Assembly: GCF_002214565.1 (NCBI RefSeq)
Contig: NZ_CP015106.1
Coordinates: 744,001-808,000, forward strand
DNA from: Thermococcus radiotolerans
GTDB taxonomy: Archaea > Methanobacteriota_B > Thermococci > Thermococcales > Thermococcaceae
Length of the DNA: 64,000 nt
Direction of reading: 5' to 3'
The translations under genes were made by a program, and so were the position numbers. The notes under the pieces are model-generated. The model ran no database searches. It was not told the DNA's origin and saw only the letters and a list, made by a program, of their open reading frames with translations. This document shows positions 39,401 through 47,622 of the stretch, piece by piece; position 1 is the first letter of the stretch; each line of letters begins with the position of its first letter.

Positions 39401-42400
39401 GCCAATGTTTGGGTGCGTGAGGCCAGGTCATCCAGCCAACGGGTACTTTGAACCGGTTTACGACGTTTTGGGACTAACGGAGGAGGGCAACGTCTATTAC
39501 GCGCTGGATATTTTCAGGGATGCTATGGAAGAGGCCGCCTCACAAGTCTCGGCTTATGGGCATACCCTTGAGAGGGGAGACGACGGCCTCTGGTACTTCG
39601 ACGGCGAACCAGTCACAATCAAATTCATCATCCGCATTGAAGACGAACGGAGGGAGATAGGCGACTACGTGGCCGACCTCATAGAGGACTACCTCGGCTT
39701 CAGGGTTGAGAGACTGTACTGGGATAGAAGAACCGCGGGTTCAGTTGTCTTCGCCAGGCCTCCGAGCGATTACGAGTGGAACGTATACACGGGCGGATGG
39801 GTCAGCATGGGAATCCCACCCGTCTGGGTTGATGACTACACCGCCTTCTTCTACGCCGCTTGGTACGGATACGTTCCTGGAGCCGTTGAACCCAAGCATC
39901 AGAATACCCTGACGGTGAGGGAGGCCCTCGAATACCTCGGAGGGGGAAGTGCCTCTAACGGCCTGACACTGCTCGGAACTCACTACTACGAGACACCCGA
40001 GAGCTTGGGACCGATACTCGATTGGAGCGAGGAGGAACTCAGTTACTTCCTCAAAAACTTCTGGATAAACAGGGACGCGGCGCTGGCGACCCCGCATCTG
40101 AACGCAGACCTCGTCCCGGAGGAGACAATGTGGATAACGGACGAGGATCAGTACTGGGACCTTCAGAAAATAAGCATGCTCCTCGGTATACTCGAAAGCC
40201 CGCGCGTGTTCCTTATGGAAAACGTCAACTTCTACCCGGCCAACAGGGAGAGGGTTGAGAGCATCATGGCCGAGTCCAGCACCGGAATAGCCAACCGCTG
40301 GAGCCTGATAACGGCTGAAACACCGGATTCAACCCTCAAGGTGGGTTTGACTGGAAGGTTCCTCAGCCCGGCGAACCCCATAGGGGGCATGAGGGACTTC
40401 TACTCGAGGAGCGTACTGAATCTTGTGGTGGACTACGGGGCCTCGGTAAACTTCAACGGACATGTAGCCCCGTACAGATGTTCATGGAGCCTGGAGAAGG
40501 GCTCTTTCTCGGTACCGAGTGATGCAGTTATCTACACTCAGACGGACGGATGGGTTCCCTTCCACGCGGGCGAGGAGGCCAGTGTTAGGGTTTCGGTTCA
40601 GTGTGACCTCGGCACCTGGCACAATGGTGTTCCCGGGGACATCAACGACATAAAGAACTACGTAGCCTTCCTATACACCTGGACCACCCAGGACGGCTTC
40701 GATGACAGGTACTACGACCCCGCCCTTGCGGATGTCCTCAGGGGGAACCTCGGGATAGACCTTGGGAACGTTCTTGGTTTTGAGTGGACTGGTGATGGTT
40801 ACGTGGTTTACGGTACTTACGAGCATCCGCTGGCTGACGACGTTACCGCATCAAAGTACATATTCTACCCACAGCTCCCATGGGAGTTATACTGGACAAT
40901 GGGCGAACTCGTGGCGAACCACCCGACCTACGGCATTTACAAGGCCTACTCCTTCACTGACGGAAGTATGGAGTGGCTTGACCTCCTAAACTCCTCCCAC
41001 GTCCAAGACTTGAACACTGTCATAGAAGCCATCCTCTCGAATGAGAGCATAGCCAGCTCGTTCCCTGGAATAGACTGGTCTTCCGCTCTAGATAGGCTCA
41101 ACGCGGACCTTAGCTTCAGCGAACTCCACGGGCACCTGTTCATAAGCAACGGGCCGTATTACATTGACGGCTATTCCGAGGAGCCGTTCAACGTGGTCCT
41201 CAGGTTCTTTGACCCCTATCCCGTCACCAGGGGAGAGTTTATGACGTTCCTCACGGGATACCACGAAGAGACAGACACGTCCCCACCGTCAATAGTCAAC
41301 GTCAGGGTTACTCCAGAAAGTCAGGAGGTCGGAAACGTTACGACGATAAGCTGGGTCGCCTCCGATGACAGCGGCCTGGCCAACGTGACCCTTGAGATAG
41401 ACGGTCCCACAGGGGAGCCCCTAAAAGTGGAGTTCGACCCCTCCTTGGGTGTCTACGCCTACAACTATACGATACCGGCCGTTGGAACGTACACTGCCAA
41501 AATAACGGTTGGCGACGTCTATGGGAACGTTAGGGAGGTCTCCATCGAGTTCTACGGTAAGAGAACCGTGGTCGAGACGGTCACCGTAAACTCCTCCACC
41601 GAGAACGTCACAGTAAGCGGGGAAGACGTTGAGCTCAGCATGGACGTAAACGAGAGCGTTGAAGGGCAGCAGGAGGTCGTCGTAAACGTCACGGTCACGA
41701 CGAACGAGGAGGAGATCGAGGGCGAGAACGTCACCGAACTGGCGGTCGCAACGGCGGAGAACGAGACTGTGGCACCTGTAAAATATGTGGCCGTTGAAGT
41801 CGAGACCAACGAAAGCGTCGTGGAGCGGTACACCCTTAGGGTAAGCTACACCGATGAGGAAATCAGGGGCATAGACGAGGGCACGCTGAGCATCTACTAC
41901 TGGAACGGGAGCTCGTGGATACAGGTCACGGACTACATTGGAGAGCGCATACCCAACGGCCCCTTCATCTACGACACCGGTGTGAACACGGAAGAGAACT
42001 ACGTCTGGGCGGTGGTTGACCACTTCAGCGTCTACGCCATAGGCGGCATCCCGGTTCCGGAGGTCAGGGTGCTGTCGCCCGCCGATGGGGAAGTGTTCGT
42101 GGTCAACAAATCGGCGAACGTTACGGTCGTCTGGTCAGGAGACGACGAGCTGGCGATAGACCACTACGAGGTACGGCTTGACGGAGGGGAATGGATCAAC
42201 GTGGGCCTGTCCACGGAGTACACGTTCGAGGAACTTTCGGTGGGAGAATACACGGTTTACGTGAAGGCCGTTAACATCGCGGGCAGGGAAAGCACCGTAG
42301 AGGCCTCGTTTAAGATAGTAAGGAAAAAGATGTCTCCTAACCTTCACAGCAGGACCAACCTTGTAATGATGTACTGGATACTGTACAGGTACCAAGAAAT

Positions 42401-42635
42401 GAAATTCGAGAAGCTTTACAACAGGTCATCCCAGGCGGGAGTTAGCAATGAAACCCTACAGAGAGCTGCAGAATACGCGTCTATTGCAGAGGAATATTAC
42501 AAGGAAGCGATGAAATACGGCGAACTTCCACAAACGATGATGATCTGCCAAATAAGACCACTGAGACTTGCATACATTAACATAAGGAGAGCCGTTGAGA
42601 TTCTCGAAGAGGCGCTGGAAGAGATCCATAAGTGA
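36402..42635 (+). CDS. giant secreted protein with two fused family-5 solute-binding units
   Basis: 2077 aa. Signal peptide (1-~27). Two homologous units (about 35-785 and 895-1625) carry SBP_bac_5 features: RKVRLAMNYLI, EWNVYTGGW, LGTWHNGVPGDINDIK and GPYYxxxY. Each is followed by an Ig-like domain (about 789-885 and 1630-1720). A Thr/Val/Asn-rich stretch, another beta domain (about 1888-1975) and a helical tail end it; no membrane anchor. Many NxS/T sequons. Copies differ widely except for sharp blocks of nearly identical DNA 2538-2550 bases apart. No Opp/Dpp permease gene is near. I infer a cell-surface peptide- or sugar-binding protein; ligand unknown. GTGGGGGG precedes the ATG. Confidence 0.8.
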   Translation: MKKPLAFLMVVILFFSLISVTAPASAQGSDETTTHEMPDEIFIVGDPDASYIVQSIADGSLDMSWENYPMSFYLGLGEGILSSLNLHQTSTSYFDLTFNTYHDPDKDAPIVTVGDQVYFNPFAMRKVRLAMNYLINRTYIVQSIEDESGAPMFGAIRPSHPSSGYFEYVYSSLGLSAGGNVTRAMELFNEAMEEAISQVSAYGHTLERGDDGLWYFDGEPVTIKFVIRTEDWRHDIGLYVADLMEEYLGFSVDRQLMNRDEAGPIVFSHPPSDYEWNVYTGGWAGTGDPSLWIDDYAAWFYAAWYGYVPGAVEPKHQNTLTVGEALEYIGGGDIALGLERINATYYTTPESLGSILDWTEEELTYFLVYFSISRSSASGSPHLNPDVIPEETLRITDEDQYWDLQKISMLLGILESPRIFITENHGFNPSSRERVSAIVSSPNTGIANRWSVMTATTPDGMLRIGSTIPSGSLYWGSFNPVGGMTSVYNTRIWSLIRDYGIAMNFRGLMSPYRCTWELERGPFTVPETAVVYNQTLGWISAHSGETASVRVLVQCDLGTWHNGVPGDINDIKNYVAFLYTWAFQDYPDDPYYEGELAWREDGANLHNVLGFEWTGDGYVVYGTYEHPLADDVTASKYIFYPQLPWELYWTMGELVARDGEYGISTDYSFTTQSDKVALDMLLPEHMNDLRSVMETVLAGGALGSFPGIDWSSASERLSADIDFYDEHGHMAISNGPYYLDEYDRDSQVMHLLKNPSYPFTAADVASWTEGEVVYGGGGGEIFRRLPPVIVNVSVEPQRQLVGENVMISWRISNTSNITRVWLTIQRPDGTTFQRDFDPSAGSYMYSYTVDSTGLYYVIISAEDESGKVNRMSLWFYGISGEEEPAAKPLLMNFTLVPDPDMGIEDVAAGILDILLQAYPSFKYDELSGDEVANLSLYRTVVSYDELTFNTYHDPDKDAPIVTVGDQVYFNPFAMRKVRLAMNYLISRDHIVNDIRSGSGEPMFGCVRPGHPANGYFEPVYDVLGLTEEGNVYYALDIFRDAMEEAASQVSAYGHTLERGDDGLWYFDGEPVTIKFIIRIEDERREIGDYVADLIEDYLGFRVERLYWDRRTAGSVVFARPPSDYEWNVYTGGWVSMGIPPVWVDDYTAFFYAAWYGYVPGAVEPKHQNTLTVREALEYLGGGSASNGLTLLGTHYYETPESLGPILDWSEEELSYFLKNFWINRDAALATPHLNADLVPEETMWITDEDQYWDLQKISMLLGILESPRVFLMENVNFYPANRERVESIMAESSTGIANRWSLITAETPDSTLKVGLTGRFLSPANPIGGMRDFYSRSVLNLVVDYGASVNFNGHVAPYRCSWSLEKGSFSVPSDAVIYTQTDGWVPFHAGEEASVRVSVQCDLGTWHNGVPGDINDIKNYVAFLYTWTTQDGFDDRYYDPALADVLRGNLGIDLGNVLGFEWTGDGYVVYGTYEHPLADDVTASKYIFYPQLPWELYWTMGELVANHPTYGIYKAYSFTDGSMEWLDLLNSSHVQDLNTVIEAILSNESIASSFPGIDWSSALDRLNADLSFSELHGHLFISNGPYYIDGYSEEPFNVVLRFFDPYPVTRGEFMTFLTGYHEETDTSPPSIVNVRVTPESQEVGNVTTISWVASDDSGLANVTLEIDGPTGEPLKVEFDPSLGVYAYNYTIPAVGTYTAKITVGDVYGNVREVSIEFYGKRTVVETVTVNSSTENVTVSGEDVELSMDVNESVEGQQEVVVNVTVTTNEEEIEGENVTELAVATAENETVAPVKYVAVEVETNESVVERYTLRVSYTDEEIRGIDEGTLSIYYWNGSSWIQVTDYIGERIPNGPFIYDTGVNTEENYVWAVVDHFSVYAIGGIPVPEVRVLSPADGEVFVVNKSANVTVVWSGDDELAIDHYEVRLDGGEWINVGLSTEYTFEELSVGEYTVYVKAVNIAGRESTVEASFKIVRKKMSPNLHSRTNLVMMYWILYRYQEMKFEKLYNRSSQAGVSNETLQRAAEYASIAEEYYKEAMKYGELPQTMMICQIRPLRLAYINIRRAVEILEEALEEIHK
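36693..36800 (+). repeat. intragenic repeat block, copy 1 (pairs with 39243-39350)
   Basis: About 105 bases with one difference from the segment 2550 bases downstream, while flanking coding DNA differs strongly. Similar paired blocks: 36972-37076/39522-39626, 37213-37250/39763-39800, about 37300-37366/39850-39916, 37588-37649/40138-40198, 38061-38143/40599-40682 and 38220-38356/40767-40903. Confidence 0.85.
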
Positions 42636-43196
42636 CTATTTTCCCTTATTTTCTTTTTCTTTGATGTCCCGGTTCAGCAGAAGTGTTCTCAGTTCGTCCT
42701 CAAGCTTTGCCGAAAGCTCGTAGTCGCTGAAGACGTGCTTGTATTCCGCGAGGATTTCCTCAAGGACGTGGAGTGCCTCCATTTTGCCGGTCATCTCAAC
42801 GAGCTTCAGAGCCCTCCTGAAGAGTTTAGCCACCTCGCTCCCGCTCTCGTCCGTGCTGAGGGAGAACCTCAGCTCCTTGAGGGTAACGTCGAGCGCCAGC
42901 TCCGGAACCTCAGCCAGGAACTCCATGGCGATCGCCTCCGGAAAGAGCTCGGCATGCTTATCGAAGCTCTCGAAGTAGAAGCCGGCATCGTAAGCTTTCA
43001 TGGTCGCCGCGACGTGCTTGCAGTCTCCTCCAAGTGGACAGGTGCAGTGGTTCTCGCCCGTTGAGAGGTCAAGCTCGACGTAGTAGGGATACGTACCCAG
43101 AACCTTGGAGAAGAGCCTGTTTCCATGTTTGACTACCCAGAGAACCTTTCCGGCCTTGTAATAGCGCTCCCCCTTCTTGAGGGTTCTCTCATCCAT
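42636..43196 (-). CDS. SWIM zinc-finger protein
   Basis: 186 aa. The SWIM motif CxCx(n)CxH is visible as CTCPLGGDCKH (about residues 50-60), following a YYVELDLSTGENH strand, and the rest is helical. SWIM domains bind DNA or protein; in archaea they occur in small stand-alone proteins of unknown role. The ATG at 43196 is preceded by GTGAG; a GTG at 43205 is possible. The stop abuts the giant binding-protein stop. Confidence 0.82.
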   Translation of the reverse strand: MDERTLKKGERYYKAGKVLWVVKHGNRLFSKVLGTYPYYVELDLSTGENHCTCPLGGDCKHVAATMKAYDAGFYFESFDKHAELFPEAIAMEFLAEVPELALDVTLKELRFSLSTDESGSEVAKLFRRALKLVEMTGKMEALHVLEEILAEYKHVFSDYELSAKLEDELRTLLLNRDIKEKENKGK

Positions 43197-43289
43197 GGCA
43201 CTCACTTTAGGGGCTTTGGTTAGCCTCGCTTTAAGCCTTTCGACCGCAACCGTTTTATTCCCCGGTGAGTACTATATCCGGTGGTGACC

Positions 43290-43523
43290 ATGGATGTTTT
43301 TGAGCTCGCGAGGCGCTATCACGATGAGCTCGGCATAAAGGAGCCGAGCATGGCCACTATGGCGGCTGAATTCTTCGACGACCTCGGCCTCAAAATGGCG
43401 GAGTTCCTTCAGGGCGAAGGCTACGCGATACTGAACACAAAGTTCATAGACTACGACAAGAGCCTCGTTCTCGACGTATCAAAAGGAGAAAAGAGGTTCG
43501 AGGTAACGCTCCGGAAGAGCTAA
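43290..43523 (+). CDS. small conserved hypothetical protein (77 aa)
   Basis: 77 aa from the ATG at 43290 behind GGTGGTG. It starts with an amphipathic helix (MDVFELARRYHDELG), a second helix (MAAEFFDDLGLKMAEFLQ) and ends with two strands. No motif recognised. It is convergent with the DUF4139 gene with overlapping stop codons, and divergent from the SWIM gene, with which it shares a short promoter region. Confidence 0.7.
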   Translation: MDVFELARRYHDELGIKEPSMATMAAEFFDDLGLKMAEFLQGEGYAILNTKFIDYDKSLVLDVSKGEKRFEVTLRKS

Positions 43524-44824
43524 TAGCGGTTCTCGTAGTCAAAGACTATCTCCTTCTTTTCTCCGGGGTTAACCGTAACCTTGAACTCGACGTAGTTCTG
43601 GGTCTCGTCAATAGGCTTGATGCTCGAGCTCAGAACCTTGCCCCACTTGTAGTGCCTGACTATGACCGTCTTGGCGTCCTTTCCGAAGTTCTCAAGGGTG
43701 ATCTTGACCTTGTAGTAGGCGTAGTGGTCGTCGTGTCTCTCCTCAAGAACCACCGTGCTGCCCTTGAGGTCGTAGTCCCTTCCGATGCCTATTCTGAGCG
43801 TGTCCCCTTCGGGAGTGTGCTCTATGGCCCTCTCGCCGATGAGGAGAGACCCGTCGTCGGTTTCCTTGTATATCTCAACTATTCCCGCCGGAAGAACCTT
43901 CTCGGTCTTGAAGGATATCGACTCGTAGACCGGCCCCTCCCGGCTGTACGGCCAGCTCTCGTAGAGGTACTCCCTCTCGAAGGGAACCTCAAAGCTTATG
44001 TAGGGATACATCATCGTGCTGGCCGGGTTGATGTCGGCCACACCGAGCTTGTAGAGGTAGAACGCCTCTATCTTCTCCGGCCCGCCGACGTTGACCTGAT
44101 CGGTTCCCTTCTCAGCCATGGCGTAGAGGACCCTCGGCTGGGGAACGTTCTGATACAGCTGGACGTCGCCGGCAACCAAGAGAACCTTCGCGTCCTTGAA
44201 CTCCTGGGCAGTCGGGTTGTTGAGGACGATGTAGCCATAGAGCTTCGCGTTATCGCCGATGTAGAGCTTGTACCTGCTCTCCCAGCTCATGTTGGCGACG
44301 CGGTAGATGATGCTCACATTGTACTTTCCTGCCTTGTCAGCCTGGAGGACCGCGTAGGCAGACGCCTTCCCCTCAAGGTTCTTGGCCTTGAAGTAGGCCA
44401 CCTCGTTCGGGTTTATGAGGTAGTACCCGTCGCCCTCGATGGCTATCTTCCCGTTCTTGAAGCCGAGAAACTTTCCGGCTATGGTCTCTCCGCTCCTCAG
44501 CTTGACCTCGACATCGCTTCCGACGTTGGCGCTGTAAACGTCTCCTCCCTGGCCCCTGCTGAAGACCCCAAGCACCTGAACGCCCTCGTCGAGCGGCCGG
44601 ATGGTAACCTCGGCTATGTTCAGCCCCGCCAGCTCCTCGAGGGGAACCTCGTTCATGCCCTCCTTGAGCTCCAGCTCCAGCGTTTTCTCAACGACGCCTA
44701 TCTTGGCAGAGTTGTACAGCACAACCGTCGTCTCGGCGGCCGAAGCCTTGCCGCCCTGGAAGGAAAAAACCGCCAGAATTATCACCAAAATTCCTCCGAT
44801 ACCTGCAATAATCTTCCGATTCAT
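43520..44824 (-). CDS. secreted DUF4139-domain protein
   Basis: 434 aa from the ATG at 44824, preceded by GGTGATTGG. A signal peptide (about residues 1-27, GGILVIILAVFSFQGGKASA) is followed by beta-rich sequence. The region from about residue 165 (YRVANMSWESRYKLYI) to the end matches DUF4139, including NNPTAQEFKDAKVLLVAGD. No membrane helix at the C-terminus. Probably extracytoplasmic; function unknown. Its promoter is shared with the divergent acdB. Confidence 0.8.
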   Translation of the reverse strand: MNRKIIAGIGGILVIILAVFSFQGGKASAAETTVVLYNSAKIGVVEKTLELELKEGMNEVPLEELAGLNIAEVTIRPLDEGVQVLGVFSRGQGGDVYSANVGSDVEVKLRSGETIAGKFLGFKNGKIAIEGDGYYLINPNEVAYFKAKNLEGKASAYAVLQADKAGKYNVSIIYRVANMSWESRYKLYIGDNAKLYGYIVLNNPTAQEFKDAKVLLVAGDVQLYQNVPQPRVLYAMAEKGTDQVNVGGPEKIEAFYLYKLGVADINPASTMMYPYISFEVPFEREYLYESWPYSREGPVYESISFKTEKVLPAGIVEIYKETDDGSLLIGERAIEHTPEGDTLRIGIGRDYDLKGSTVVLEERHDDHYAYYKVKITLENFGKDAKTVIVRHYKWGKVLSSSIKPIDETQNYVEFKVTVNPGEKKEIVFDYENRY

Positions 44825-44978
44825 TCCAATCACCACTAATACCTTGGACTTTGGGGTATTTATACCCCGGGCATCGCTTCAAACGGAGCCGAAACGAAAG
44901 AAACGATAGGTTGACGAATGGAAACCCTTTTAACTGCCCGCTCGGATTGAGAACTGTCAAGCTGATGAGGTGATTGGT

Positions 44979-45677
44979 ATGGACAGGATTGAAAAGGCTA
45001 GGGCAATCATCGAGAAGGCCAAGGCCGAAAACAGGCCGCTCGTCGAGCCTGAGGCGAAGGAGATACTCAAGCTCTACGGTGTCCCCGTTCCGGACTTCAA
45101 GGTCGCCACCAACGAGGAGGAGGCCGTTCAGTTCGCCAGGGAGATCGGCTACCCGGTCGTTATGAAGATCGTTTCTCCGCAGATCATCCACAAGAGCGAC
45201 GCCGGCGGTGTCAAGGTCAACATCAAGAGCGACGAGGAGGCCAGACAGGCCTTCAAGACCATCATGGAGAACGCCAAGAACTACAAGCCGGACGCCGACC
45301 TCTGGGGCGTCATCGTCTACAAGATGCTCCCGCTCGGCAAGGAGGTCATCGTCGGTATGATCCGCGACCCGCAGTTCGGTCCGGCCATCATGTTCGGTCT
45401 CGGTGGAATCTTCGTCGAGATTCTCAAGGACGTCAGCTTCCGCGTCGCCCCGATAACCAAGGACGAGGCCCTCGACATGATCAAGGAGATCAAGGCTTAC
45501 CCGATCCTCGCCGGAGCCCGTGGCGAGAAGCCTGTGGACATCGAGGCCCTTGCAGAGATAATCACCAAGGTCGGCGAGCTCGCCCTCGAGCTTCCGGAGA
45601 TCAAGGAGCTCGACATCAACCCAATCTTCGCCTACGAGGACAGCGCGGTTGCCGTCGACGCCAGGATGCTTCTCTGA
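44979..45677 (+). CDS. acdB: ADP-forming acetyl-CoA synthetase, beta subunit
   Basis: 232 aa, an ATP-grasp subunit of the expected size. YPVVMKIVSPQIIHKSDAGGV (in two parts, about 56-76) and FGLGGIFVEILKD (about 146-158) are hallmark ACD-beta stretches. With an alpha subunit, coded elsewhere, it converts acetyl- or acyl-CoA, ADP and phosphate to acid, CoA and ATP, the main substrate-level phosphorylation in peptide- and sugar-fermenting Thermococcales. Start ATG at 44979 after GAGGTGATTGG. Codon use is strongly biased (many AAG, GAG, ATC, CTC), fitting high expression. Confidence 0.95.
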   Translation: MDRIEKARAIIEKAKAENRPLVEPEAKEILKLYGVPVPDFKVATNEEEAVQFAREIGYPVVMKIVSPQIIHKSDAGGVKVNIKSDEEARQAFKTIMENAKNYKPDADLWGVIVYKMLPLGKEVIVGMIRDPQFGPAIMFGLGGIFVEILKDVSFRVAPITKDEALDMIKEIKAYPILAGARGEKPVDIEALAEIITKVGELALELPEIKELDINPIFAYEDSAVAVDARMLL

Positions 45678-45678
45678 G

Positions 45679-45703
45679 GGTTTTTGTCCCTTTTCTCTCT
45701 TCT
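45679..45703 (+). terminator. T-rich transcription terminator after acdB
   Basis: Two pyrimidine runs (TTTTTGTCCC and TTTTCTCTCTTC) directly follow the acdB stop; archaeal RNA polymerase stops at such U-rich tracts. Confidence 0.5.
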
Positions 45704-45760
45704 GCACTTGAGACAGAATGCGGGATTTAATTTGAAATAATGATGAAAAACTTGTTGGAA

Positions 45761-46693
45761 TCACACTTCCCGCGCCAGCTCCATCTCCGTGACCCGCTCA
45801 AAAACGGTCTTGTGGTTTCCAAAGGCCTCGAACATTCTATCAGAATAGTTGGTGGACGCCGTTTCGAGGAACAGCCGGAGGTTTCTGCTTATTTCATCGT
45901 TCATTGGAACGTGAAGTGGCATCGGGTCGTAGTAATCGAGTCCCTTCATGAGGGCGGTTGAGAAGTACCAGAGCGTCTTCCTGACCTTCCTGCCCTTTAT
46001 CCTGGAGAAGCTCGCCTCCATGCAGTTGAAGGCCGCGTGAAGGAGAACTATCATGTCTATCTCCACGCCCCGCCTGAGGAGCCTCTCCCTCTCCGAGTCC
46101 CTCCCGAGGTCCTTTATCCTGTAACCGCTTCTCGTCTGCTCGTCGTAGGGCACCTCGATGTCGTAGATGCCCTCCACCCTTGGGTCGTAGACGAGGACGT
46201 CCGTTCCCCCGACTATGGTGAGCCTCCCGTCCCTGACCTCGACGACCGTGTTCTCCGTGCTCAGAACGGGCATCCCAGCCGCCATCGCGAGGACGGACAT
46301 GGTGCTCTTTCCGGTGTGGGGGTAACCTACGAAGAGAATCGCCTTCCCGTTGGGGGCCACCACTCCAACGGAGTCCGTTATGAACACCCTGCCCAGCTTT
46401 GCGCCGGCCCTTGCCGCAGCCTGAAGGATGAAGAATACCGGTGCCTCGTTGCCGTACGCCGAGGGGACCCCTGACTCTATCTTGTACTCGTCCCTGCCCA
46501 TGTAGTCGTAGGCGGCACTGAACACCCTGAACCTCTCGCCGTTGAACCGCTCCACGATGACCTGCGCGTCGCCTGCGCCCTCTCCCACGTCCGGAAGATA
46601 GCGCCTCGCGAAGAGTCCAGTGAAAGCGTCCTCAAAACCGTCTTCAAGTTCCCCGGTGAATTTGACGTTTACACCGCCGATTCTCGTCCCCAT
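45761..46693 (-). CDS. HPr-kinase-like P-loop protein
   Basis: 310 aa. The P-loop GYPHTGKST (about residues 123-131) is set, as in HPr kinase/PEP carboxykinase-like folds, after strands AKLGRVFITDSVGVVAP and before a helix with LAMAAGMPVLSTENTVVE. Archaeal members are stand-alone and cannot act on HPr, since no PTS is known here. They may phosphorylate a small molecule or a protein. TATA AAAAGTTATAAATCCC at about 46723-46738 on the minus strand. Confidence 0.7.
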   Translation of the reverse strand: MGTRIGGVNVKFTGELEDGFEDAFTGLFARRYLPDVGEGAGDAQVIVERFNGERFRVFSAAYDYMGRDEYKIESGVPSAYGNEAPVFFILQAAARAGAKLGRVFITDSVGVVAPNGKAILFVGYPHTGKSTMSVLAMAAGMPVLSTENTVVEVRDGRLTIVGGTDVLVYDPRVEGIYDIEVPYDEQTRSGYRIKDLGRDSERERLLRRGVEIDMIVLLHAAFNCMEASFSRIKGRKVRKTLWYFSTALMKGLDYYDPMPLHVPMNDEISRNLRLFLETASTNYSDRMFEAFGNHKTVFERVTEMELAREV

Positions 46694-46810
46694 TTGCCCA
46701 CCCGGTATGGGCTGGGTTGAGGGATTTATAACTTTTCCGTGAAAAGTCGGGCAGAGAATCGGGGGGACATTGACAAGAACATCACAAAAGAAGGTAGAAA
46801 ACTGAGGGCC

Positions 46811-47491
46811 TCACTCGAGGGCCGCGAGGAGCTTCTCCATGAACATCTTCTCCGGATAGGCACCCTCGAACTGGACCTTGTCCTCGCCATCGACTATGAT
46901 GACGATCTTCGGCACGGCCATGACGCTGTACTTGTCGGCCCACTCGGGGTACTCGATGGCCTCGACCATGTCGCCGAGTATCTTGCCCTTGCCAGCGTTG
47001 GTGTTCTCGATGGCGAACTTGTGGGCCATCCTAACGGCGAGCGGGCAGTACGGGCAGGTCGGGGTGACGAAGACCAGTATTCTGACGTCCCTGTCAATGC
47101 TGGCGAGGTCCTGCTTGCTCTCCGGCATGAGGTCGGTCGTCGCGTTGCTGACGTCAACTATGTCCTCGAGGAAGGCACCGAACTCGTGGCCGGCGGGAAG
47201 GCCGAAGAACCTGACGCCCATATCCTTGCCGTCCTGGGTTATGGTGACGGCCGGGGCGCGGTCGATCCTGTACTGCTCGGCTATCTTCCTGCCCTCCTCG
47301 GTGTCGAAGTCGTGGAACTCGTAGGTGAGCTTGTCGCTGAGCTCGCTGAGCTCCTGAACCAGCTGTTTGAGCTGGTCGCAGTACTGGCAGTGCTCTTTTC
47401 CGATAAATCCGATGATCTTGACCGGGTTCGTCATCTTGGAGAAGAATTCCTCCTTAATGACCTTTTTGTCCGCATCACTAATCAGTCCCAT
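46811..47491 (-). CDS. pdo: protein disulfide oxidoreductase (glutaredoxin-like PDO)
   Basis: 226 aa with two thioredoxin folds, each with an active site: CQYC (about residues 35-38) and CPYC (about 146-149). These are the signature pairs of Pyrococcus PDO, which forms and shuffles intracellular disulfides and serves in sulfur metabolism. Start at 47491. It is divergent from surR; a GTT-TAT-AAC SurR core overlaps its TATA box (47512-47520), so SurR probably controls it. Confidence 0.94.
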   Translation of the reverse strand: MGLISDADKKVIKEEFFSKMTNPVKIIGFIGKEHCQYCDQLKQLVQELSELSDKLTYEFHDFDTEEGRKIAEQYRIDRAPAVTITQDGKDMGVRFFGLPAGHEFGAFLEDIVDVSNATTDLMPESKQDLASIDRDVRILVFVTPTCPYCPLAVRMAHKFAIENTNAGKGKILGDMVEAIEYPEWADKYSVMAVPKIVIIVDGEDKVQFEGAYPEKMFMEKLLAALE

Positions 47492-47511
47492 TCCAAACAC
47501 CTCCACATAAG

Positions 47512-47520
47512 GTTTATAAC
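47512..47520. promoter_or_regulatory. SurR half-site over the pdo TATA box
   Basis: GTTTATAAC fits the SurR core GTTn3AAC and coincides with the pdo TATA box (GTTATAAAC on the minus strand). Binding here would block pdo transcription. The extension expected five bases on is GAT, not GTT. Confidence 0.5.
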
Positions 47521-47556
47521 GATTGGATTACAATCTCTCCGTGGAATTCAATTCCG

Positions 47557-47573
47557 GTTTGCAACCTAAGGTT
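47557..47573. promoter_or_regulatory. extended SurR binding site
   Basis: GTT-TGC-AAC-CTAAG-GTT is a perfect match to the extended SurR motif GTTn3AACn5GTT. It lies just upstream of the surR TATA box ACTATATAAGC (about 47580-47592), placement suited to activation or autoregulation. Confidence 0.75.
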
Positions 47574-47622
47574 AAATGTTCACTATATAAGCTTTACGTC
47601 ACAGATTTGGGTGGTGTAGGTC

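Noticed and set aside
43652-44839. 395-codon open frame antisense to the DUF4139 gene
   Set aside because: Shadow of the strongly GC-biased third codon positions; no start signal and composition is not protein-like.
44688-45764. 358-codon open frame antisense to acdB and crossing a promoter
   Set aside because: It runs through the divergent promoter between acdB and the DUF4139 gene and across the clear acdB coding sequence.
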